Source of the DNA: a virus
DNA: 26,070 nucleotides
Virus record (IMG/VR): IMGVR_UViG_3300029448_000369
Span: 1-26,070 of that record
Strand: one strand, 5' to 3'
The notes below the pieces were generated by a model. The model saw nothing but the letters and a program-made list of their open reading frames with translations. It did no database searches and was not told where the DNA came from. Shown piece after piece: positions 8,452 through 14,671 of the stretch. Each line of letters begins with the position of its first letter. The stretch's first letter is position 1. A program made the position numbers and the translations under genes.

Positions 8452-8764
8452 TTTTATACCTTTCTAGTAAATTCTTTCCTTTACTTGCTAACTTTCTAGC
8501 TGCTTGAGCATTGGTTGGAGCAGATTCTCCCCACGCTCTGGCGGCTAGTGCAAACCGAGTCGGTTCTCCGTTTGGTTTTTTAAATGGGGGAAGGTTTGAC
8601 CGCCCGTAAAACCGACTCAAGAACGATCCTTTTCTTCGCATTTTTTGTGGTGTATTCGCTGCTCCTTTTACACCTGGCTTTAAATTAGATCCTTCTTTTT
8701 TTTTAAAAAATTTTCTACCCGCTTCTGTTAAACCACCTTCAGGATTTTTATGTTTTTTTAGCAT
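8438..8764 (-). CDS. Small basic phage protein (DUF6321-like)
   Basis: The product has 108 residues and is strongly basic (Lys/Arg-rich), with no membrane segment. Motifs GGLTEAGRKFF (10-20), GSNLKPGVKG (25-34) and PTRFALAARAWGE (68-80) match a short phage family that I recall as DUF6321: GLT..GR, G..LK.PV, PTRkALA.R.W. The function is unknown; basic charge suggests nucleic-acid contact. It overlaps the portal start by 14 bases and the preceding small gene by 17 bases, and is part of a packed run between terL and portal. Confidence 0.7.
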   Translation of the reverse strand: MLKKHKNPEGGLTEAGRKFFKKKEGSNLKPGVKGAANTPQKMRRKGSFLSRFYGRSNLPPFKKPNGEPTRFALAARAWGESAPTNAQAARKLASKGKNLLERYKNAKA

Positions 8765-8909
8765 ACTTCATTTTTGATTCATTGACGGACATCTTCATTT
8801 TACCGCCTGTCATCTTAGCAAAATTTTTAGCTTCCATAACGCCTTTAGAATTATACGGAAATTTCTTTTTCATCATCTTATTGTTACTTTTGTACATGAC
8901 TTCTGGCAT
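8748..8909 (-). CDS. Small Lys/Met-rich basic protein, 53 residues
   Basis: This is a short gene. GAGAGG lies about six bases before ATG 8909 and the TAA ends at 8748. The product (starting MPEVMYKSNNKMMKKKF) has many Lys and Met, a FAKMTGGKMKMS middle, and no Cys or membrane helix. It fills the space between the MGGLFS-type gene and the DUF6321-like gene, and it overlaps the latter by 17 bases. The good ribosome site and tight packing support coding. I do not know a function; small basic proteins of this kind are frequent in marine podovirus contigs. Confidence 0.72.
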   Translation of the reverse strand: MPEVMYKSNNKMMKKKFPYNSKGVMEAKNFAKMTGGKMKMSVNESKMKYAKKT

Positions 8910-8951
8910 CTTGATCCTCTCTTTTTTTGGGGTTACGAATATATTTTTTGC

Positions 8952-9197
8952 TCATCCTCTTGGATTCCTCATCGGTCCGAGTGTATTTTGTTCATCTTCT
9001 TCAGGAGTTCTGCTTAGAAAAGAAGTCATCAAACCTTGAGTACCTCTTTTACGAGATCGCTTTCTGGCGGCTACTTCTCTTGATTGTCTGGCTTTTTCTT
9101 CATCCGCTAGTTTTTCTCTTCTGGCAACGGCATCCAGCTCCGCCTGAGAAGGTCCGATATTTGCGGGTGCTTTAGGTGTTGAAAATAATCCGCCCAT
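8952..9197 (-). CDS. Small hydrophilic protein of MGGLFS type
   Basis: This 81-residue product starts MGGLFSTPKAPANIGPSQAE. A charged helical stretch rich in Arg, Lys, Glu and Ala (about 23-52) follows, then a polar tail. AAAAGGAG precedes the ATG well, and the gene starts two bases after the gp13-like gene. Short phage proteins with the same glycine/phenylalanine N-terminus and Pro-rich linker occur in other tail or head modules, where they are usually unassigned. A virion-assembly role similar in place to T7 gp7.3 is possible but only from position. Confidence 0.65.
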   Translation of the reverse strand: MGGLFSTPKAPANIGPSQAELDAVARREKLADEEKARQSREVAARKRSRKRGTQGLMTSFLSRTPEEDEQNTLGPMRNPRG

Positions 9198-9199
9198 GT

Positions 9200-9709
9200 C
9201 TACTCCTTTTCCTGAATCCCGAACAATCGACTCATCATAAAATAATCCGATTTGTCAGGACCAAAACCTTTTAATAATCCTTCTTCTAGAAAATAACATG
9301 ACTTTGCCCATTTGTATGCTAGGTAATTATACCGACTGACATTGATCTGCAATCTATGGATATTGAGTTTCTTAGCAGCGTAATTAAAAAATCGTAGACT
9401 TGCTTTGTGAAATTTAAATTTATGCTCACCTATTTGCAAACATGGAATCAGCCATGCTTCATACACGCCCTCCCAGATCGGTAGCAATCCAAAACAACAG
9501 ACAATCTTTTTACCGACCATGCCTGAGAATGATAATCCGTGCATAGGAAAAGTCCTGAGTCGTTCTGCATAATCATGAAAGCTGTCAAACAATTTTTTTT
9601 CTGCTTCTCTAAATTCCATAAACTTTAAATGTGTATAGTGAAACGGAATTACCTTAGATTCTTCTCCATCGATTCTCATTGCCTGATTAAGTTCTATGGT
9701 TGTAAACAT
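9200..9709 (-). CDS. GNAT-fold phage protein, T7 gp13-like
   Basis: This 169-residue protein shows the outline of a GNAT acetyltransferase fold. Early helices contain KLFDSFHDYAERLRT; central strands contain GMVGKKIVCCFGLLPIWEGVYEAWLIP (about 63-89); late helices and strands contain FNYAAKKLNIHRLQINV and NYLAYKWAKSCYFLEEGLL (about 108-145). The last matches the usual GNAT end (a helix, then a strand with a partner-residue pattern). T7 gp13 and related phage proteins have this fold and act in virion assembly. The acetyl-CoA loop is not clear, so enzyme activity is doubtful. The ATG overlaps the terL stop by one base (TAATG). In T7 the equivalent gene follows gp12; here it follows terL. Confidence 0.7.
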   Translation of the reverse strand: MFTTIELNQAMRIDGEESKVIPFHYTHLKFMEFREAEKKLFDSFHDYAERLRTFPMHGLSFSGMVGKKIVCCFGLLPIWEGVYEAWLIPCLQIGEHKFKFHKASLRFFNYAAKKLNIHRLQINVSRYNYLAYKWAKSCYFLEEGLLKGFGPDKSDYFMMSRLFGIQEKE

Positions 9710-11220
9710 TACGCTAACGGATCAAAGTCGATCTTAGCTACCATCGGTTGTAACTGTCTGGACTTTCCTCTGGTCATGGTACGATATTCAGAACCGAGTA
9801 AACAATACTGAGCTGCATCTCCGATATGCGAATGTTCGTTTTTATTTGGTGTATCCTTAAACCGCTCTTGCCCAGCACCGATTGCCACTCGTTTAAAATG
9901 ATAACCCCCCGCTAAAGATTTTCTTAAACGGACACATTTTCGGTCTATTCTGAATCCTGGTTTGCCATCAATCAATCGAGTCATCGGCATGGCGAGTGCT
10001 TCTCGTCTGGTTTTAAAATTATTAGTCGCACAGGGTTTAGCAAGGATGCCATGAGTTTTTAAATGATCAAACGAAGTATCTTCATTCAAAGTTGATCTTT
10101 GACTACCCGCTGGATCACCAAATACGACAATATCATTTTTAGGAAAAAATCGATTAATATCTTCTTTAAGTAAAATAGCAAAGCGTTCTAATCCCATATC
10201 GTATGTCACAATTTCATGAATCACCCTCCATACGCCTTTGTGATCTCTTTGAGCAAATACCGCAGCGGGTGTTAAACCAAAGTCTAATCCTATCTGCACA
10301 GGCACTCCGTCTAAAATTTCGCAATCTTCAGTCATAGATGAATCGTCAAACTCTGGCGTAACAGGACGACCTTCTTGAACATAAGTAAACTTGCCTTCTG
10401 CATAACAGCGAATCCAATCAAGATTCTTTCCGCCTAGTAATTGTTCGTAATATCCAACGGGAAGATTATTTAAATTTTCTGCTTTATCATTGGTCTGCCA
10501 CCATTTACCGCCACCAAAAACAAATCCCTGAGCTTCAGGCATTTCTTGGGGAACGTCTTGAGCTTCGAATACGCCTGGCGGTTGTCTAAAAAATTTCCAG
10601 GCAAACTTTCCTCTCGGTGGTTCTTTTTCCGATAACCGATAAATGTAGTGATCATCATCTGGAGGGTTGGTATCTAAAATAACACCACGCCAAGTTGGTC
10701 CTCCATCTTCTTTGCTTGGATATCTTCCGACTCTATGCGTTGTTCCGTCAATCACCGCTTTTGGTAATTCTCTACATTCATTAATCCAAGCACCTGTTAT
10801 TTCTAGTGATAATAATTTTCTGGTATCTTTAGGCTGATCGAGTGCCAGAAAGATTACTTCGCAATCTATTCCCGCAGCTCCTTCTCTGGAGGGTAGTTTG
10901 ATGTGGTGTGTAATGGGTGGCGAATGATGAACAGGACCATAGATATGTTCTGGAAATAACTCTAACCAAGTTTTTAGCGTAGTGGTTTTTAACATCGGAT
11001 AGGAGTTTCTTACAATCACAAATCTTGTTCGCTTGATTCCATCTCTTGGACTCGGTTTTTGTTGTATCGCTCTTTTAAAGATCTCAGCACAACAAGCATA
11101 GGATTTACCCGAACCAACAGGACCGATTAATCCTCTGACAAAAGATTTATCCTGTAAAAATTTCCAGATCGTAGGCGATTTGCTAAAGTCAAGTTTAAGT
11201 CCTGGTATGTTATTCTGCAT
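9709..11220 (-). CDS. Terminase large subunit
   Basis: This is the 503-residue packaging motor. Walker A is GPVGSGKS (33-40). The Walker B region ends in ITGAWINECREL with the catalytic Glu at 148. The nuclease domain has QIGLDFGLTP (Asp 313), IVVFGDPAGS (Asp 369) and HSHIGDAAQY (Asp 468), the three acidic positions of an RNase-H-like terminase nuclease. It is T7 gp19-like, slightly shorter than T7's 586. The ATG directly follows the TAG of the nested frame (TAG|ATG), has AGGAG eight bases upstream, and overlaps the methyltransferase end by 11 bases. It works with the portal at 6874-8451 and the small subunit at 12213-12620. Confidence 0.95.
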   Translation of the reverse strand: MQNNIPGLKLDFSKSPTIWKFLQDKSFVRGLIGPVGSGKSYACCAEIFKRAIQQKPSPRDGIKRTRFVIVRNSYPMLKTTTLKTWLELFPEHIYGPVHHSPPITHHIKLPSREGAAGIDCEVIFLALDQPKDTRKLLSLEITGAWINECRELPKAVIDGTTHRVGRYPSKEDGGPTWRGVILDTNPPDDDHYIYRLSEKEPPRGKFAWKFFRQPPGVFEAQDVPQEMPEAQGFVFGGGKWWQTNDKAENLNNLPVGYYEQLLGGKNLDWIRCYAEGKFTYVQEGRPVTPEFDDSSMTEDCEILDGVPVQIGLDFGLTPAAVFAQRDHKGVWRVIHEIVTYDMGLERFAILLKEDINRFFPKNDIVVFGDPAGSQRSTLNEDTSFDHLKTHGILAKPCATNNFKTRREALAMPMTRLIDGKPGFRIDRKCVRLRKSLAGGYHFKRVAIGAGQERFKDTPNKNEHSHIGDAAQYCLLGSEYRTMTRGKSRQLQPMVAKIDFDPLA

Positions 11221-12229
11221 CTATGATACTCCTGAAGATTTGTTCTGCGATTTGTGGCACGATTGAGTTTCCGAGTGATTTGATTCTGTTGGTTCTATCT
11301 GAGTGTAATTCATAGGATACCCCATTAGGAACTCCACAAAGTTCGGATTGAGTCTGCCACCAGCTACGGCATTCAGCGGTTTTGTTTTTCTTTTCATCTG
11401 ACTTGGGTTGCCACTGTTTTTTGAATCTTGAACTGTCGGAGTCGGATACATTCCTTCGGTTTGCAACTTGTTCACCACATCGTTCAGTTTCGCCCCAAAC
11501 TTTGTCTTTGTGTTCTTGCGAGTGACTGTCCATCCACTCTTGTTTTGACTCACTGAGTCTGGTGGCGCTACCACATCCATCTGACAACTCGCCGATGGTG
11601 TTGGATACATCTTGACTGTGTCGGCTAGGTTTAGACTGTGACTGTCCTTGCCGTCCTTGGTCATCCGTCTTGTTCCTTTGTCGTTCAGTACCATGTTCGG
11701 ATGTTCTATCTCTTGAGTCGTTGGTGTTGGATACATTTTCTCCGATGATCCAGATTCTTTTTCTTTGGTGCCAAGCACCGATGCCTGAAGCTGGAATAAC
11801 AAGACATTGGACTTGGAAACCCTCTTTTTCCAAATCTTCTTGTATCTGTCGCAAGATTGTACCATTGGAGATGTTAACAATGCCGTCAACATTTTCTCCA
11901 ATAAACCATTTCGGTTTGCACTCGGCAACAACTCTAATAGTTTCATCCCACAAGTATCTGTCGTCATCTTTGCCTTTTCTTTTTCCAGCAACAGAGAAAG
12001 GTTGGCAGGGAAATCCTCCTGAAATAATGGTAGCTGAACCAAAGTCTTTTCCATTAACTTTCCTTATATCGTCTATGATCGGAACAACGCTCCAATGCTT
12101 TTTTAAAATTTTTTGACAAAATTCATCCTTCTCTACAAACCCTATTGTTTCAATTCCATTTCGTTTAGCACCTAAACTAAAACCTCCTATACCTGAAAAC
12201 AGATCTAATAATTTATGATTTGTCCTCAC
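11210..12229 (-). CDS. DNA (cytosine-5) methyltransferase
   Basis: This 339-residue enzyme has the main motifs of C5 methyltransferases: I, LLDLFSGIGGFSLG (7-20, SAM binding); IV, GGFPCQPFSVAGKRKG (71-86, catalytic Cys 75); VI, ENV (112-114); VIII, HQRKRIWIIG (154-163); X, LGNSIVPQIAEQI (319-331). It would put a 5-methyl group on cytosine in phage DNA, probably to avoid host restriction or to mark the genome. The target-recognition region (about 165-300) is unusually polar and repetitive, with VSNTN, VSNTI and VSDSD, because the same bases encode the nested frame. It starts with GTG at 12229, overlaps the small terminase end by 17 bases and terL by 11. Confidence 0.93.
   Translation of the reverse strand: MRTNHKLLDLFSGIGGFSLGAKRNGIETIGFVEKDEFCQKILKKHWSVVPIIDDIRKVNGKDFGSATIISGGFPCQPFSVAGKRKGKDDDRYLWDETIRVVAECKPKWFIGENVDGIVNISNGTILRQIQEDLEKEGFQVQCLVIPASGIGAWHQRKRIWIIGENVSNTNDSRDRTSEHGTERQRNKTDDQGRQGQSQSKPSRHSQDVSNTIGELSDGCGSATRLSESKQEWMDSHSQEHKDKVWGETERCGEQVANRRNVSDSDSSRFKKQWQPKSDEKKNKTAECRSWWQTQSELCGVPNGVSYELHSDRTNRIKSLGNSIVPQIAEQIFRSIIDAE
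11221..12054 (-). CDS. Nested 277-residue protein inside the methyltransferase gene (YPTP-repeat family)
   Basis: This frame lies entirely within the methyltransferase gene, same strand, different frame. AAGGA lies six bases before its ATG, and its TAG touches the terL ATG. The protein begins MEKTLVQLPLFQEDFPANLS. It has a helical part (GLLEKMLTALLTS, 50-62), then VLLFQLQASVLGTKEKESG, three MYPTP repeats (107, 149, 202), and a C-terminal LNPNFVEFLMGYPMNYTQIEP (235-255). From memory, many phage proteins share the FPAN...ESG...PTP...LNP.WVEWLMGFP pattern, also beside or overlapping cytosine methyltransferases. The last block resembles C5 motif IX (LT..E...LQGFP). Three repeats are conserved by synonymous change in this frame. 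Function unknown; a partner or alternative C-terminus of the methyltransferase is possible. Confidence 0.7.
   Translation of the reverse strand: MEKTLVQLPLFQEDFPANLSLLLEKEKAKMTTDTCGMKLLELLPSANRNGLLEKMLTALLTSPMVQSCDRYKKIWKKRVSKSNVLLFQLQASVLGTKEKESGSSEKMYPTPTTQEIEHPNMVLNDKGTRRMTKDGKDSHSLNLADTVKMYPTPSASCQMDVVAPPDSVSQNKSGWTVTRKNTKTKFGAKLNDVVNKLQTEGMYPTPTVQDSKNSGNPSQMKRKTKPLNAVAGGRLNPNFVEFLMGYPMNYTQIEPTESNHSETQSCHKSQNKSSGVS
11435..11736 (-). repeat. Three in-frame 17-base repeats encoding MYPTP / VS(N/D)
   Basis: Copies at 11720-11736, 11594-11610 and 11435-11451 read ATGTATCCAACACCAAC, ATGTATCCAACACCATC and ATGTATCCGACTCCGAC. They are spaced 42 and 53 codons apart, so all are in the same register. 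In the nested frame each reads Met-Tyr-Pro-Thr-Pro; in the methyltransferase frame they read VSNTN, VSNTI and VSDSD. Confidence 0.85.
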
Positions 12230-12620
12230 TCGGCCCTACCATCTTAATATCAATCACCGCCGGTTTATCCGCATCCTGTTCTGCATCCAGCAACCCAGCC
12301 GACTTTGCTAACATCTGCAACACTCTCACCTTATCAATCATCTCAATATCCAACGTGCCATCCTGTAAAATACGAATCCTCTTAATCGCACCCAACGCTG
12401 ATTTCGGAATATCCTTAATATCCCTGACCTCAGTAATCGTCTTGCCTTCCTCATCCGTACTCCAGGACACAATGTCCGTAATATTCGCAGTTCCTAAATT
12501 AATCAGCTCCTGTGCCAAGGTTTCTCGATTTTGATAAATAACCTCACTTCCTTTGATCCTTCGTTTGATCTGACGAACCGAAGCAAAATTTTTAAGGTTG
12601 GGTAAAACTCTTTTAACCAT
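12213..12620 (-). CDS. Terminase small subunit (Terminase_2-like)
   Basis: This 135-residue protein has the late part of small terminases: TANITDIVSWSTDEEGKTI, then IPKSALGAIKRIRI and MIDKVRVLQMLAKSAGLLD (about 95-113). The pattern 'itDiv.w....p..a..aI..i......ik..dK..aL..La...Gl' is typical of this family. The N-terminus is short and basic. Just before the methyltransferase and terL, it would bind phage DNA ends and pass them to TerL. The ATG directly follows the TAG of the upstream gene (TAG|ATG), with AAGGA 12 bases before it. Confidence 0.72.
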   Translation of the reverse strand: MVKRVLPNLKNFASVRQIKRRIKGSEVIYQNRETLAQELINLGTANITDIVSWSTDEEGKTITEVRDIKDIPKSALGAIKRIRILQDGTLDIEMIDKVRVLQMLAKSAGLLDAEQDADKPAVIDIKMVGPSEDKS

Positions 12621-12872
12621 CTAGTAATCTATTCCTTCCGAGAACCTCTGAGGATTTGGCGAAGGTTGTTGATTATTATTTTCTCTTGGTTTCAGTAACA
12701 TTGCTCTTGTTACCAGCTGACCTCGCTCATTCATCTCAGGCAACGGCAGAGAGTTAAACAGCAAATCCCAGCCACCCGTTTTCTCATTTTTAAAAGCCGT
12801 ACCAATCGTATGCCAGATAGTTTTTCCGTCCTTACCATTGCGAGGACAGGTAATATTCATTCGTTCTTTCAT
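12621..12872 (-). CDS. Small conserved-type protein, possible single-strand binding-like
   Basis: The 83-residue product starts MKERMNITCPRNGKDGKTIW and continues with HTIGTAFKNEKTGGWDLLFNSLPLP, then a polar Pro/Asn/Gln-rich end. Short proteins with 'kdGKtyw..iGtaf.n..gGw...ldslPl' occur in prophages and plasmids, unnamed. The strand-rich core with Trp and Gly could be an OB-like fold, but this is speculation. AGGAG sits five bases before the ATG, whose ATGA overlaps the stop of the frame upstream. It lies between the origin-like region and the small terminase. Confidence 0.7.
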   Translation of the reverse strand: MKERMNITCPRNGKDGKTIWHTIGTAFKNEKTGGWDLLFNSLPLPEMNERGQLVTRAMLLKPRENNNQQPSPNPQRFSEGIDY

Positions 12873-13060
12873 AAAAGCTCCTGGTTAAAAGTTGAAAAAT
12901 ATTTTTGTGGCATCCCCCTACTACTATACGCAGGGGGGGAGGGGTGTATACGCACCGCAAGGCAGCCACTTTTTTTTTCTTGCGATAGCGTTGTTAATCC
13001 GCACGTTCCGTATAAATAATTTATAGATGCTCCTCTACCGTTTATATATTTATTATTCAT
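12869..13060 (-). CDS. Possible 63-residue protein overlapping the origin-like region
   Basis: The frame starts with an ATGA overlap at the initiator gene and ends with an ATGA overlap at the next gene. The same coupling is used throughout this operon, and AGGA lies ten bases before the start. The product (starting MNNKYINGRGASINYLYGTC) has three Cys, is rich in Pro and Ser in the middle (HPSPPAYSS), and has no recognised motif. Its composition comes from G/C runs and dyads in the DNA, which suggests that the DNA sequence itself is what matters. It may be real, or an open frame kept so that ribosomes run through. Confidence 0.4.
   Translation of the reverse strand: MNNKYINGRGASINYLYGTCGLTTLSQEKKSGCLAVRIHPSPPAYSSRGMPQKYFSTFNQELL
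12914..12984. other. Origin-like region with dyads and short direct repeats
   Basis: In 71 bases there are: a CCCCCT/AGGGGG dyad with a 12-base loop (12914-12937), a run of seven G, a TATACGCA direct repeat at 12925-12932 and 12947-12954 (22 bases apart, about two helical turns), and a CGCAAG/CTTGCG dyad (12956-12984) enclosing nine or more T. Such iteron- and dyad-rich tracts directly beside an initiator gene are common at replication origins. No database support is available here. Confidence 0.35.
13011..13025. promoter_or_regulatory. AT palindrome, possible operator
   Basis: TATAAATAATTTATA is a perfect dyad of seven-base arms around one base, just downstream of the initiator gene. It shares the AAATAATTT core with the palindrome at 5583-5599. 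It could be a regulatory site or an AT-rich unwinding element of an origin. Confidence 0.3.
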
Positions 13061-13968
13061 CGATGTATATTCCTGAGTTTTTTAGCTAAGTCTTTAATCA
13101 GTTCAGCTGGCGTTCCCTCTTTCTCATCTAAGGAACTCAGTACCAGTCCAAGAGGATAGCTGGGTAGTTTCTTTTGGTTGCGTTCAAACCTTAATAATAT
13201 TCTTTTGATTGTCTGCATTAAAACTTTACTTGGAATCTTGTACTTCATGATCTTAGTCATTTGACTCCAGTCTTTTTGATTAGGAATAAATTGAGATTTG
13301 TAGACTTCAAAATGTATTACTTTGAACATCCTCATCAATACCATCTCATTAACTTCTTCTTCTCTAATAGAGTTATTTTTATTATTATTAACTGAGTCTA
13401 GTTCTATGAGTCTAGTTCTAGTTGTCCTTTCAACAACTTTTGAGTTGTCCTTTAGACAACTTGTTTGATCTTTTTTTATGTGTTTCATCAAGTGTTTTAT
13501 TGTGTTATTTTCTTCTGCAATTTGCAGCTTTGGATCGTTGTTTAAAGCAATAGATTTAATCTCTTTATCCGATGCAATTGGATCATATAAGATGCGATAG
13601 ATTGATGATTTATGTGTTACATTTTGATAAAGTGGTGATCCTTTTCTGAGTCGTTTAATGTATCCCCAGTCAATAAGTTTAGCGATGACTCTTGAGATAT
13701 TACCTTTGTTACTTTGTGTTTGTCTGGCGATGTAATCGTAAGTGGGAAAGCAGACTCCTGTGTAGTTATCAGCAAGAGAACACAATACAGATAAGACCAG
13801 GTATGTTTGAGGTTTTCGACAGATTCTTTTATCATTCAATGCTCGTCTGGGTACAACTGTAAATGGTCCGCCCTGATAAACAGAAACATCATACTTTCCG
13901 TTGCTGAGTATTTTTCGCTTTCTTTTTTCTTCGTAATCAATGGGTTTATTCATAGCGAGGTTAGACAT
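13057..13968 (-). CDS. Winged-helix protein, probable replication initiator
   Basis: This 303-residue protein has a winged-helix domain around residues 35-125: FTVVPRRALNDKRI, then TYLVLSVLCSLADNYTGVCFPTYDYIARQ and a recognition-helix region with SNKGNISRVIAKLIDWGYIKRL. The 'v.vP...l.D.rls......l..L......g.cfPs...iA......t.sr.i..L...Gyi' pattern is usual in phage and plasmid initiators and replisome organisers. The C-terminal part is basic and helical (ILLRFERNQKKLPSYPLG), with no helicase or primase motif. A tract with repeats follows directly, fitting an initiator/origin pair. A plain transcription regulator is the alternative. It overlaps the upstream gene by eight bases; ribosome site AAAGA is weak, so coupling is likely. 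Confidence 0.7.
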   Translation of the reverse strand: MSNLAMNKPIDYEEKRKRKILSNGKYDVSVYQGGPFTVVPRRALNDKRICRKPQTYLVLSVLCSLADNYTGVCFPTYDYIARQTQSNKGNISRVIAKLIDWGYIKRLRKGSPLYQNVTHKSSIYRILYDPIASDKEIKSIALNNDPKLQIAEENNTIKHLMKHIKKDQTSCLKDNSKVVERTTRTRLIELDSVNNNKNNSIREEEVNEMVLMRMFKVIHFEVYKSQFIPNQKDWSQMTKIMKYKIPSKVLMQTIKRILLRFERNQKKLPSYPLGLVLSSLDEKEGTPAELIKDLAKKLRNIHR

Positions 13969-14197
13969 AATCGGATTCTTTAAGAGTTTTTATAGCGAGT
14001 CGTTCATAGCTTTTGACATGATCGTTTATGAGTTGCTGCAACAAAGCACCATAGCTCAGACAGGTAAGTTCCTGAGAGAGATACCTGGATTGTATTTGCT
14101 GGGCATTAAGATTTTCTTTTTGCATACACCAGTTTAAAAACTCCACCGCTTCGCAGACGATGAGTCGGTAGGTTTCACTATTTTTATTCATCTTCAT
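13961..14197 (-). CDS. Small helical protein of unknown function
   Basis: The start at 14197 is chosen because GGAG lies seven bases upstream; it overlaps the upstream gene by 14 bases. The 78-residue product (starting MKMNKNSETYRLIVCEAVEF) is mostly helical, with LIVCEAVEFLNWCMQKENLN and LSYGALLQQLINDHVKSYERLAI. I recognise no family. It lies directly before the initiator gene in the early operon, so a replication- or regulation-linked job is possible by position only. Confidence 0.65.
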   Translation of the reverse strand: MKMNKNSETYRLIVCEAVEFLNWCMQKENLNAQQIQSRYLSQELTCLSYGALLQQLINDHVKSYERLAIKTLKESDYV

Positions 14198-14531
14198 TTT
14201 TATGCTCCGTATCGCTTGGTAAATCTGTGGAATCATATTGTATAGGACGGACGTTGTTTGCTTCCTGGTGGCTCTTAATTTCGCTTTGTAGACGCATTTG
14301 ATATTGAGCGAGATACCATTGTGATTTTTTTAAATCTTCCAGTTCTTTTTCTTTTCTTTGTGCGGTTGGTAAGTGTTTGTGTTTATGTTTAAATCGATAA
14401 GTATACTTGTAATGTGAACCGAGCAGGAAGCCTTTGAATTCTGAAGTATTTAAACGATCCTCGATAAATTCGATATTGCTGATGCGACCCTGTTGATAGT
14501 GTTTTGGATTGATGTTGTTATTTTTTGTCAT
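14184..14531 (-). CDS. DUF3310-like phage protein
   Basis: This 115-residue protein contains INPKHYQQGRISNIEFIEDRL and SEFKGFLLGSHYKYTYRFKHK, then ELEDLKKSQWYLAQYQMRL. This is the usual DUF3310 pattern: nP.HY..gg.e.id.i......f..G...KY..R...K....DL.Ka.wYl. The first 75 residues hold the domain; the tail is acidic and polar. ATG 14531 is used because AAAGGA precedes it by eight bases; a frame from 14555 also exists but has no site. The biochemical role is unknown. It is encoded between the zinc ribbon gene (ATGA overlap) and a small helical protein. Confidence 0.82.
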   Translation of the reverse strand: MTKNNNINPKHYQQGRISNIEFIEDRLNTSEFKGFLLGSHYKYTYRFKHKHKHLPTAQRKEKELEDLKKSQWYLAQYQMRLQSEIKSHQEANNVRPIQYDSTDLPSDTEHKNEDE

Positions 14532-14671
14532 TGATTCATTCCTTTTGCCAGACATTGATCACAGATAATTTTTCTTTTCGATGTTTTGACCATGCGTAAA
14601 TCATTCATGAGCTGACCTGCATTTTTATAATAGCTTCGTTTTTGACATATACTGCATTTGACATGGATCAT
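14528..14671 (-). CDS. 47-residue zinc-ribbon protein
   Basis: This is a short gene with ATGA overlaps at both ends. The product (MIHVKCSICQKRSYY...) has two Cys pairs: CSIC at residues 6-9 and CDQC at 37-40, separated by 27 residues with many Lys and Arg. This is the usual layout of a single structural zinc site in a small nucleic-acid or protein binding ribbon. It continues KGMNQ after the second pair. It may regulate transcription or help replication, but no family is assigned. Confidence 0.75.
   Translation of the reverse strand: MIHVKCSICQKRSYYKNAGQLMNDLRMVKTSKRKIICDQCLAKGMNQ

Noticed and set aside
8884-8955. 23-codon frame starting with an ATGA overlap after the MGGLFS-type gene
   Set aside because: Too short, and its best ribosome site (GAGG ten bases upstream) is weak; it overlaps the better-supported 53-residue gene in another frame. 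Not excluded, but unsupported.
11670-12116. Long plus-strand frame opposite the methyltransferase
   Set aside because: Antisense shadow of two overlapping coding frames; no ribosome site and no protein-like motif.
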